Origin: Streptomyces buecherae
GTDB lineage: Bacteria; Actinomycetota; Actinomycetes; Streptomycetales; Streptomycetaceae
NCBI RefSeq assembly: GCF_014295035.1
Contig: NZ_CP060404.1
Location: forward strand, 6,612,501 to 6,676,500
Reading direction: 5' to 3'
Length of the DNA stretch: 64,000 nucleotides
In this document: positions 56,935 to 64,000 of the stretch, piece by piece
How positions within the stretch are numbered: position 1 is the first letter of the stretch
Layout: the number at the start of each line of letters is the position of its first letter
Position numbers and translations under genes: made by a program
Notes under the pieces: model-generated
Told to the model about the DNA's origin: nothing
Seen by the model: only the letters and a program-made list of their open reading frames with translations
Databases searched by the model: none

Positions 56935-57193
56935 TGCGCGCGGGGCGTCAGGGGCGGGGTATGGACGGCGCGGGTAGGGCAGCGTGTGACGTGTCACAGG
57001 CAAAGACGTCACCATGGCCGTCACCAACTGCGTTACTCGCCAGTAGAGTTGCTGCCGCTGAGGCGGTGGGCCGCAGGGCCCGTCAGTCGTGCCCGGGTGC
57101 CGCGGGGCGCCCAGGGGCGGGGCCGGGCGCGCGCCGGTTCGCCGCATTCGCCGCCGGCTCGCAACGGCCGACCCGTACCTGGAGAGGACCCCC
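56935..57193. promoter_or_regulatory. Leader of the HalD-like gene with palindrome
   Basis: TGTGAC-GT-GTCACA (56985-56998) is a 6-bp-arm palindrome resembling a CRP-type site but with a shorter spacer. GGAGAGGA (57180-57187) is the ribosome site. No other gene was found in this stretch. Confidence 0.45.
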
Positions 57194-58057
57194 ATGGGCA
57201 CTGCGGAAGCGACGTCGCTCGATCAGGTGGTCAACACGGCCCGATATCCCCTGCTGGACCTCGCGGGGCCCGTCGGGCGGTCCGTGGTGGACCGGGCGCG
57301 GCGCGAGTTGGCCTCGCTCGGCTGCACCGTGCTGCACGACTTCGTCCGCCCCGAGCTGCACGAGGCCCTGCGCCGGGAGTGCGCGGCGCTCGCGCCCCGG
57401 GCGTACGCCGACGTCGAGACGGTCAACGTCTACAACATCGCCGAGACGGCCGACCTGCCGGCCGACCACCCCGGCCGCACGCTCTTCGAGCGCGGCAACG
57501 CGTTCGTGGCCCGGGACCACATCCCGGCCGATGCCCTCATCAGCCAGCTCTACGCGCACCGGGCGTTCCAGCGCTTCATCGCCCGCTGCTTCGCACTGCC
57601 CGAGCTGTACGAACTCGCCGACCCGCTCTCCGGGTTGGTGCTCAACGTCGTGGAGCCGGGCAAGGGCCACCCGTGGCACTTCGACACCAACGAGTTCACC
57701 GTGAGCATGCTGACCCAGGCGCCACGGGAGGGCGGCCTCTTCGAGTTCTGCCCGCACATCAGGTCGGCGCGGTCCGAGAACTTCGACGACGTGCGGGACG
57801 TGCTCGCGGGCCGAGGCGAGCGGCTCATCAGGCGCCTGCGGCTCGGCCCCGGCGACCTCCAACTCTTCGCCGGCCGCTACAGCCTGCACCGGGTGAGCCC
57901 GGTGCGCGGCTCGGGCGCCCGGCACTCCGCGATCTTCGCCTACAGCCAGCGCCCCGGCGTCGTCGGCAGCGTGGCCCGTACCCGTCAACTCTTCGGCCGG
58001 GTGCTGCCCGCGCACCTGGCGGCCGACGCCGTACGCGGCGACAGCCTCCTCGACTAA
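57194..58057 (+). CDS. HalD/BesD-family Fe(II)/2OG hydroxylase
   Basis: A 287-residue enzyme. WHFDTNEFTVSMLTQAPREG, GGLFEFCPHIRS and ENFDDVRDVLAGR recall the BesD/HalD family of amino-acid halogenases, but the metal motif is H162-x-D164 rather than H-x-G, so hydroxylation and not chlorination is expected. The distal His is H232 (SLHRVSP) with Arg238. BesD-family enzymes act on free basic amino acids such as lysine. Since the cluster's NRPS appears to use lysine, this enzyme could modify that building block; it lies 1.3 kb beyond the cluster edge, so the link is tentative. ATG 57194 follows GGAGAGGA. Confidence 0.8.
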   Translation: MGTAEATSLDQVVNTARYPLLDLAGPVGRSVVDRARRELASLGCTVLHDFVRPELHEALRRECAALAPRAYADVETVNVYNIAETADLPADHPGRTLFERGNAFVARDHIPADALISQLYAHRAFQRFIARCFALPELYELADPLSGLVLNVVEPGKGHPWHFDTNEFTVSMLTQAPREGGLFEFCPHIRSARSENFDDVRDVLAGRGERLIRRLRLGPGDLQLFAGRYSLHRVSPVRGSGARHSAIFAYSQRPGVVGSVARTRQLFGRVLPAHLAADAVRGDSLLD

Positions 58058-58125
58058 CCGGCGCACCCCCGCCGCCCGGGCCGGCGCACCCCGCCACCCG
58101 GGCCGGAGCACCCCCGCCGCCCGGG
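58058..58125. repeat. Three tandem copies of a 22-23-bp unit
   Basis: Units at 58058-58080, 58081-58102 and 58103-58125 (CCGGCGCACCCCCGCCGCCCGGG and variants; a fourth begins) follow the stop codon of the HalD-like gene directly. The rest of the 377-bp spacer to 58434 is C-rich with no gene seen. Confidence 0.8.
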
Positions 58126-58434
58126 CCGGCGGAGCGCGCCGACCGGGCCGCTGCCCGTACGGTGGGCCCCACCTCGCCCCACCTCGCCCCGCCGTCCGGT
58201 CGGCGCCGGCCCTAGCCTCAACGCGCGGGCGCGCTCACGCTGTTGACCGCGCGCCCGGGCGCCCCGCCGTACCCTCGCCCCACCCAGGCCGCCCGTCCCG
58301 CGCACGCCCCTTCCCACCCCCGCCCGCGCCCTGAACAGCCACACCGGAGCCGCCCGCTCCGCCCGTTCGGGCGGGCCGGGGGAGCGGCCCGGTCGCCGTC
58401 CGTACCGTCCACCGCGCCCGAAGGAAGCAGCCCC

Positions 58435-60417
58435 ATGCACACCAGCCAGGAAACGGACCTCACCTCGACCGGCCGAGGGGCGGCAGGTGCCCACGGCGCC
58501 GCCGCGCCGGCCCCCGACCCGGCCGGCGCGTCCACCTTCGCGCACGAGGACGTCCTCCCGCGTGTCCCGCTGCCCACGCTTGAGGAGAGTTGCGAGCGGT
58601 TCCTCGCCTGGTGCGCGCCGCTGCTGACCGCCGAGGAACGCGCGGCGACGGAAGCCGAGGTGGCGGCGTTCGCCGCGGAGGGGGGCGTGGGTCGGACCCT
58701 GCAGGCGGCGCTGGCGGAGTACGACGCGAGCGAGGGCGTGCACAGTTGGCTCGACATCTTCTGGCCCTACCGCTACCTGGGGCGACGCGACCGCATCGCG
58801 CTCAACGCCAACTTCTTCTTCCTCTTCCAGGACGTCGAAGGTGTCGAGGGTGCCCAGGGGGTCCAGGGGGTCCAGGACGACCAAGGTGTCCAGAACGGCC
58901 AGGGTGGTCAGGACAGCGAGGTGCGGGACTCCGACCAGCCGCAGGTGGAGCGGGCCGCCGGGCTCATCGCCGGGGCCGTGCACTACAAGCGGCTGCTCGA
59001 CCAGGAGCAGGTGCCGCCGCTCGTGCAGCGCGGTCAGCCGCAGTCGATGGAGCAGAACAAGTACCTCTTCTCCACCACCCGCATCCCCGGCCCCGAACAG
59101 GACACCGTCCGCGCCCCGTACACCGCGCAGTGGCCCGGCCCGTCGCGGGCCCGGCACATCGTGGTCTTCCACCGAGGCCACATGTTCCGCCTCGACGTCA
59201 TCGGCCCGGACGGGACCCCGCACAGCCTGGCCGACCTGACGGCCGGGCTGCGCGCCGTGCGGGCCGCCGGCGCGCAGCCGCCCGCCCCCGACACGTCCGT
59301 GGGCCACCTGACCACCATGGCCCGCGCGGAGTGGGCCGCGGCCAGGGACGCGCTGCTCGCCTGCCACCCGCGCAACGCGGCGGCCCTGGACGACGTCGAG
59401 ACGGCGCTGTTCTGCCTCTGCCTGGAGGACTTCGCGCCCGCGGACACCCAGCAAGCCTGTGACGAACTCCTCTACGGCGACCGGGGCAACCGCTGGTTCG
59501 ACAAGGCCCTGTCCCTGATCGTCTTCGCCGACGGCCGGGCGGGCGTCAACGTCGAACACTGCGAGCTGGACGGCACGACCATCCTCAGCTTCGTGGACGC
59601 CGTCCTCGGCACCCCGGCGTCCGAACACGCCTCGCGCGCCGGCGCGTGCACCCAGGGCGCGCCCACGCCCCGCCCGATCCACTTCGAGCTGGACGCGGCG
59701 CTGCGGGCCCAGGTGCGCTCGGCCGCCGACGCCTTCGCGGAGTACGGCGAGAACACCGCCACCCGCACCGTCTCCTTCGACGACTTCGGCGCCCAGCACG
59801 CCAAGTCGCTGGGCGTCTCGCCGGACGCGTTCGTACAGCTCGCCTACCAACTCGCCCACCAGCGCGCCAAGGGCCGGCTCGGCGCCACGTACGAGTCGAT
59901 CGCCACCCGCCAGTACCGGCGCGGGCGCACCGAGGCGATGCGCGTGGTGACCCCGGGGATCCAGCGGTTCGTGGCGGCGATGGAGGACCCGGCGGCCGAC
60001 GCCGCCACCCGCCGCGCCGCGCTGCGCTCGGCCGCCGAGCAGCACGTGACCCGGGCCAGGGAGTGCCAGCTCGGCCAGGCGCCCGAGCAGCACCTGTGGG
60101 AGCTGGAGCTGATCCAGCGCCGCCGAGGCGCGGAGCTCGGCGTCGCCGAGCAGCCCGCGCTCTACCGCAGCCCGGGATGGGTGATCATGCGGGACGACTA
60201 CCTGAGTACGAGTTCCGCGCCCTCGGCCCACATCCAGTACTTCGGCTTCGGCTCCACCAGCCCCCGCTGCATCGGCGTCGCCTACGTCCTGCTCCCGGAC
60301 CGCTTCCACGTCTACCTGAGCACCCCGCGCCCGGTGGCCGACCAGATGCACGCCTTCGCCGCCGAGTTGCGCACGGCGGTCGCCGAGATGCGCGCCCTGC
60401 TGGACGCGCCGGAGTGA
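58435..60417 (+). CDS. Choline/carnitine O-acyltransferase-like protein
   Basis: A 660-residue protein of the carnitine acyltransferase family (PF00755), which is rare in bacteria. The catalytic His lies in VNVEHCELDGTTIL, and YESIATRQYRRGRTEAMRV matches the conserved GRTE region; the opening LPRVPLPTLEESCERFLAW and NANFFFLF are also typical. A Gly/Gln/Val repeat (VEGVEGAQGVQGVQ and so on, residues 133-160) is inserted in the N-terminal half. Family enzymes swap acyl groups between CoA and an alcohol such as carnitine. Whether it serves acyl transfer in the neighbouring pathway is unknown. ATG 58435 has AAGGAAG upstream. Confidence 0.85.
   Translation: MHTSQETDLTSTGRGAAGAHGAAAPAPDPAGASTFAHEDVLPRVPLPTLEESCERFLAWCAPLLTAEERAATEAEVAAFAAEGGVGRTLQAALAEYDASEGVHSWLDIFWPYRYLGRRDRIALNANFFFLFQDVEGVEGAQGVQGVQDDQGVQNGQGGQDSEVRDSDQPQVERAAGLIAGAVHYKRLLDQEQVPPLVQRGQPQSMEQNKYLFSTTRIPGPEQDTVRAPYTAQWPGPSRARHIVVFHRGHMFRLDVIGPDGTPHSLADLTAGLRAVRAAGAQPPAPDTSVGHLTTMARAEWAAARDALLACHPRNAAALDDVETALFCLCLEDFAPADTQQACDELLYGDRGNRWFDKALSLIVFADGRAGVNVEHCELDGTTILSFVDAVLGTPASEHASRAGACTQGAPTPRPIHFELDAALRAQVRSAADAFAEYGENTATRTVSFDDFGAQHAKSLGVSPDAFVQLAYQLAHQRAKGRLGATYESIATRQYRRGRTEAMRVVTPGIQRFVAAMEDPAADAATRRAALRSAAEQHVTRARECQLGQAPEQHLWELELIQRRRGAELGVAEQPALYRSPGWVIMRDDYLSTSSAPSAHIQYFGFGSTSPRCIGVAYVLLPDRFHVYLSTPRPVADQMHAFAAELRTAVAEMRALLDAPE
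58831..58912 (+). repeat. Coding 9-bp repeat tract in the acyltransferase gene
   Basis: Degenerate GGTGTCCAG-type units encode the Gly/Gln/Val insert. The tract has slipped in frame and probably varies in length among strains. Confidence 0.7.
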
Positions 60418-60887
60418 GCCCGCCGACCGCCCGGCTCTGACCCGCCACACCCCTGCGCCGCCGCGCCCCGGACCGGCCCGCCACCCTGGGAAACGGCCGG
60501 TTCCCGCCCCGTCTCGCCGTCGCGCGAACCGGCCCGCTCCCCGTCCGGGGGGCGGGCCGCCGCGCGTACGGCCCGGCTCACGCGCCCCGCCCGCGTGCCC
60601 GGCGCGCGGCCCCGCGCGCCGCGCCCGAGGAGGGGCGTGCGACGGTGGGAGCAGGCAATTCAGCCGCGAGATGACGGGCGAACCAGCTTTGGGTTAATTT
60701 TGCTCCCGGAATGCCACGCATCCGATCATGCTCGTGCCCTTCGGCGGTTGCGAACCCCAGCGGTTCCGGGCCCCAGCGGTTCCGAACCCCTGGACGAGGG
60801 GCTTTCTCTGGCCGGACGAGGCCAGGGGTCCAACAGTCCACGACCTCACGGACGGGCCGTGACGACAGAAGCGGTGGGAGCCCCACA
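60418..60887. other. 470-bp spacer upstream of the glycosyltransferase
   Basis: No gene seen. A less GC-rich island at 60650-60720 (AGCTTTGGGTTAATTTTGCTC) may hold the promoter. GGGAG (60876-60880) is the ribosome site of the next gene. Confidence 0.4.
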
Positions 60888-63038
60888 GTGAAGATCGTTT
60901 TCCTGATCCACAACGCGTACGGCATCGGGGGGACCATCCGCTCGACGGTGAACCTGTCCACCGCGCTGGCGGCCCGACACGACGTCGAGGTCGTCAGCGT
61001 GCACCGGGTCGCCGACGAGCCGCAGCTCACCTACGGCGCCGGGGTGCGGCTCAGCTCCCTGATCGACATGCGCGAGGACAGCCCCGGTTACGAGGGCGAG
61101 CACGAGCTGACGAAGCGGCCCAACACGATGTTCCCCGACAAGGGTGTCGACTTCGGCCGGCTGCACTACACCGCGCTGCACGACGAGCGCATCGCCGGTT
61201 TCCTGGCCCGCACCGACGCCGACGTGGTGATCGCCACCCGCCCCATCCTCAACGGCTACCTCGCCCGTTACGGCAAGCCCCACCAGGTGCGCATCGGCCA
61301 GGAGCACCTCTCGCTCGACGCGCACAGCGACCAACTGCGCACCGACCAGAACACCGCCCTGAGCGACCTCGACGCCTTCGTGACCGTCTCCGAGGCCGAC
61401 GCCGCCCAGTACCGCGCGGCCCTCCCGGACATCACCACCACCATCCTGGCCATCCCCAACGGTGTGCCGAGGGCGCAGGTCGAGCCCTCCAACCTGGCCA
61501 CGCGGGTCATCGTCTCCGCCGGCCGGCTGGTCGCCGTCAAGCGCTACGACCGGCTGATCAACGCGTTCGCCGCGGTCGCCGACGAGTTCCCCGACTGGAC
61601 GCTACGGGTCTACGGCCGCGGCCCCGAGAAGGCCAAGCTGCGCCGGCTCATCGACCAACTGGGCCTGTACGACCGGGTGTTCCTGATGGGCGCCGTGTCG
61701 CCGATCGAGACCGAGTGGGCCAAGGGCGCGCTGGCCGCGGTCTCCTCGGACATGGAGTCCTTCGGCATGACCATCGTGGAGGCCATGCACTGCGGCGTCC
61801 CGGTCGTCGCCACCGACTGCCCGCACGGCCCCGCCGAGATCATCAGCGACGGCCAGGACGGCCTGCTCGTCCCCCTCGCCCCGGCCACCGGCACGGACGT
61901 CTCCGCGTACGCAGCCGCCCTGCGCTCGCTCATGTCGGACGACGCGCTGCGCCGCAAGCTGGGCGAGGGCGCGCTCGCCAAGGCGGCCACCTTCGCCCCC
62001 GACGTCATCGGGCGCCGCTACGAGGAACTGTTCACCACCCTCGGCAAGGGGCGCACCCCGGCCCGCGGCCAGCAGGCCGCGCGCGGCCAGGGCGCCGACC
62101 GCGCGCCCGAGCGCAAGCCCGCGCGCCCTGGCCTGTTGCGGCGCGTGCGGGCGGCGCTGCGCGGCGACGAGGCGACGTCGGCGCCGGCCGGCGACACGGC
62201 GGCCCAGGGCGCGGCGTCCGAGGCGCCGCGCACCGTGGCCTTCGCCCGATCGAGCGCCAACGGCGACATCACCATCCGGCTGGCCGACGTCCCGCCGGGC
62301 CCCCTCGACTTCGTCGCCCGGCTGCGCCGCGACCCGCAACGCCGGGAGATCCGCGTCCCGGTGCCCGAGGGCGAGGCCGGCGTGCTGCTGAGCCACCGCG
62401 ACCACGCGCTCGCCGAGGGCCGCTGGGACTGTTACGTCGCCCCGCGCGACACCCACAACCGCACCCGCCTGACCGCGGCCATCACCGAGACCGCCCGCCT
62501 GATCGGCGAACCGCCCGCCCGCGACGCCGAGGGCATCGCCGCCTGGGTGCCGTACGCCACCACCGACGGCTTCCTCGCCCTACGGAGCTGGCAGCGCCCC
62601 GCCCACGCCGAGGTCACCAGGGTCGCCGTCGACCACGACGCGGCCACCCTCACCGCCCGCGTACTGGCCCCCACCGACCTCCCCCTGACCTCGGCCACCG
62701 TGCACGCCGCGGCCCGCGAGGACTCCGCGTACGACTTCGACGTCCCCGTCACGGACCTGGGCGACGGCCGCTTCAGCTTCACCCTCCCCTACACGGAGGC
62801 CCTGCGCCGCCGCTCCGTGGAACACGACCTGTGGGACCTCACCGTCCGCACCCCGGGCCGGGCCCCCGTCCCGGTGGGCCGCATCACCGGCGACATCGTC
62901 GACCGCAAGAAGACCGACTACGCACCCCCCGCCCACCACGAACACCCCACCCGCGGCACCACCCGCATCAAGCCGTTCTTCACGGCTACGAACAACCTGG
63001 CGCTGAGCGTGCGGGATGAGGGGGAGGAGGGGGAGTAG
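60888..63038 (+). CDS. GT4 glycosyltransferase with long C-terminal domain
   Basis: A 716-residue protein. Residues 1-390 form a GT-B glycosyltransferase: N-terminal FLIHNAYGIGGTIRSTVNL, sugar-nucleotide domain with SAGRLVAVKRYDRLI and the EX7E motif (ESFGMTIVEAM). Residues 400-460 are a basic, Ala-rich linker, and 460-716 form a beta-rich domain of unknown function. GT4 enzymes with such tails occur in cell-surface polymer (teichoic-acid-like) synthesis of Streptomyces. GTG 60888 fits GGGAG; the acceptor is not known. Confidence 0.85.
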   Translation: MKIVFLIHNAYGIGGTIRSTVNLSTALAARHDVEVVSVHRVADEPQLTYGAGVRLSSLIDMREDSPGYEGEHELTKRPNTMFPDKGVDFGRLHYTALHDERIAGFLARTDADVVIATRPILNGYLARYGKPHQVRIGQEHLSLDAHSDQLRTDQNTALSDLDAFVTVSEADAAQYRAALPDITTTILAIPNGVPRAQVEPSNLATRVIVSAGRLVAVKRYDRLINAFAAVADEFPDWTLRVYGRGPEKAKLRRLIDQLGLYDRVFLMGAVSPIETEWAKGALAAVSSDMESFGMTIVEAMHCGVPVVATDCPHGPAEIISDGQDGLLVPLAPATGTDVSAYAAALRSLMSDDALRRKLGEGALAKAATFAPDVIGRRYEELFTTLGKGRTPARGQQAARGQGADRAPERKPARPGLLRRVRAALRGDEATSAPAGDTAAQGAASEAPRTVAFARSSANGDITIRLADVPPGPLDFVARLRRDPQRREIRVPVPEGEAGVLLSHRDHALAEGRWDCYVAPRDTHNRTRLTAAITETARLIGEPPARDAEGIAAWVPYATTDGFLALRSWQRPAHAEVTRVAVDHDAATLTARVLAPTDLPLTSATVHAAAREDSAYDFDVPVTDLGDGRFSFTLPYTEALRRRSVEHDLWDLTVRTPGRAPVPVGRITGDIVDRKKTDYAPPAHHEHPTRGTTRIKPFFTATNNLALSVRDEGEEGE

Positions 63039-63428
63039 GGAGGGCTCCTCGGGGTGGGCGTGGGCGCAGACGTGGGCGGGCGTTCGGGAGCCCGTGGTGA
63101 GGGAGGTGACCGCTGTCGCGTGCGCGACGGCGGAGAGCACCGCGAGTACCCGCCAGCGCGCAAGGCGGGTTGACTGTGCACGCCCACACCCTGACGTGTT
63201 CACGTGGCAAGGGAGCTTGCGTCGGCTGCCGCGCCCCCAGCGCGCTCCAAGGCTCCGACCGCCCGCCCTGTGTCCTGCCACGGTTGTGCCACGCGCTCGT
63301 TGTATCCAGGTCGGCAGCGCCCCCGGACGTACTCCCCAACCAACCCACCATGCCCCAACCCCGCCCGCCCCTGGACCACTTGGGCGGTTTCAACCCGGCC
63401 ACCAACCCACGTCGCTCACAATGTGCGC
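63039..63428. other. 390-bp spacer before the DUF5954-like gene
   Basis: No gene seen; mixed composition with a C-rich run near 63340. It must carry the promoter of the downstream gene. Confidence 0.4.
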
Positions 63429-64000
63429 ATGGTTGATGACTGGAAGCGACAGCTCGACGCCCTGCACGCAGCGCTGGTCCGCCGCGACGACCCGGTCGCC
63501 TGGGTGACGGAGGCCGACGCGGTGACCGCCTCGCGGCGCTACCCGAACCCGGCTCTGCGGGGGCCCGTCTTCGGGGTCGCCGCGCAGGACCCCGCCGTGG
63601 GGCCGGGCTGGCGAGTGCTGTTGCCGGTGACGGACGGCATGCCCCAGCAGTCCCGGGACGCACTCAACTCGCACCTGTGGTTCAAGGCCAAGGACGACAC
63701 CGACGATCCCGCGGTGCGACGCGAACTGCTGGCCGCCGTTGCCGTGCTCGAACGCGAACCGGTCAACGAGATCGAGGTCCTCGGCGTCCGCTACCGGGTC
63801 GTACGCGGGGACGAGTTCGCGCGCAGCGGCGAGGACGGGTTGGAGCCGCCCCGCCCCACCGACCGGGAGCCGGCCGACCGGACCTGGGGCGTACCCAGCA
63901 AGGAGCCCTCGCCTGACGTGGCCTTCGCCATCGACCCCGACCAGGACGACGGCCTGATCGCGGGCGCCACGAAGCTGGGCATGCGCGACTTCGCCTACAC
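63429..64000 (+). CDS. DUF5954-like protein (C-terminus beyond window)
   Basis: The first 190 residues are present and open to the window edge. MVDDWKRQLDALHAALVRRD and AWVTEADAVTASRRYPNPAL fit what I recall of DUF5954, a Streptomyces family of unknown function with a helical head and a beta-rich body. There is no signal peptide. ATG 63429 is the first start in a frame with good codon bias. Confidence 0.7.
   Translation, partial: MVDDWKRQLDALHAALVRRDDPVAWVTEADAVTASRRYPNPALRGPVFGVAAQDPAVGPGWRVLLPVTDGMPQQSRDALNSHLWFKAKDDTDDPAVRRELLAAVAVLEREPVNEIEVLGVRYRVVRGDEFARSGEDGLEPPRPTDREPADRTWGVPSKEPSPDVAFAIDPDQDDGLIAGATKLGMRDFAY

Noticed and set aside
56985..56998. A CRP operator before the HalD-like gene
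   Set aside because: TGTGAC and GTCACA arms are present but the spacer is 2 bp shorter than the usual half-site distance; kept only as an unassigned palindrome.
57194..58057. Calling the BesD-family protein a halogenase
   Set aside because: The metal motif is H-x-D (H162, D164); halogenases need Gly or Ala in place of Asp to bind chloride.
58058..58132. The 22-23-bp tandem repeats as a CRISPR array
   Set aside because: Units are directly adjacent without unique spacers and only three copies exist.

Overview
The window is high-GC actinobacterial DNA, almost certainly Streptomyces. Coding GC at third positions is very high, two genes carry the rare TTA codon, and the order glnA2 - glnE - (PAP2) - malR - aglA resembles the gamma-glutamylpolyamine synthetase / GlnE / maltose region of streptomycetes. 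No rRNA, tRNA, CRISPR array or transposase was seen.

Layout. 1-2.7 kb: a leftward copper-flavoured group (truncated multicopper oxidase, His-rich DUF6153-like membrane protein, GntR regulator). 2.8-4.8 kb: a secreted M9-type collagenase that shares an 11-bp upstream motif with the GntR gene. 5.2-12.9 kb: glnA2, a small WGxxGxxG-type surface protein, a degraded second copy of the glnA2 3' end, a Tat-exported penicillin-binding-protein-like hydrolase, and glnE. 12.9-17.4 kb: a PAP2 membrane enzyme, malR, and aglA directly divergent from malR with no malEFG between them. 17.5-36.4 kb: ordinary chromosomal genes (membrane proteins, DUF4253, a TetR / flavin reductase / di-iron enzyme operon, a GH89 glycosidase, a split two-component system, an MMPL transporter, a winged-helix regulator).

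36.4-55.9 kb is the most interesting part. A His-rich membrane protein and an ECF sigma factor very like mycobacterial SigC precede a biosynthetic cluster that contains all five enzymes of the isonitrile lipopeptide pathway: ScoE-type isonitrile-forming Fe(II) oxidase, ScoD/FcoT-type enzyme, ScoC/FadD10-type acyl-ACP ligase, ScoB-type carrier protein, and a one-module C-A-T-R NRPS. Around this core are an AspH-like dioxygenase, an MFS exporter, a ketoacyl synthase III with its own second carrier protein, an iron-siderophore-type ABC uptake system, and a DJ-1/PfpI protein that closely resembles isonitrile hydratase and carries a TTA codon. The simplest reading is a diisonitrile chalkophore (copper-scavenging) locus: make with KASIII/ScoB-E/ScoA, export by MFS, re-import the metal complex through the ABC system, and perhaps hydrate the isonitrile to release metal or to protect the cell. 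The SigC-like factor could switch it on under copper starvation, as SigC does for the nrp operon of Mycobacterium tuberculosis.

56-64 kb: an ArsC-like protein, a small conserved protein, a HalD/BesD-family Fe/2OG hydroxylase next to a rare bacterial choline/carnitine acyltransferase-like protein (possibly an extension of the cluster), a long GT4 glycosyltransferase and a truncated DUF5954-like gene. Functions are inferred from sequence motifs by eye; no database search was run.
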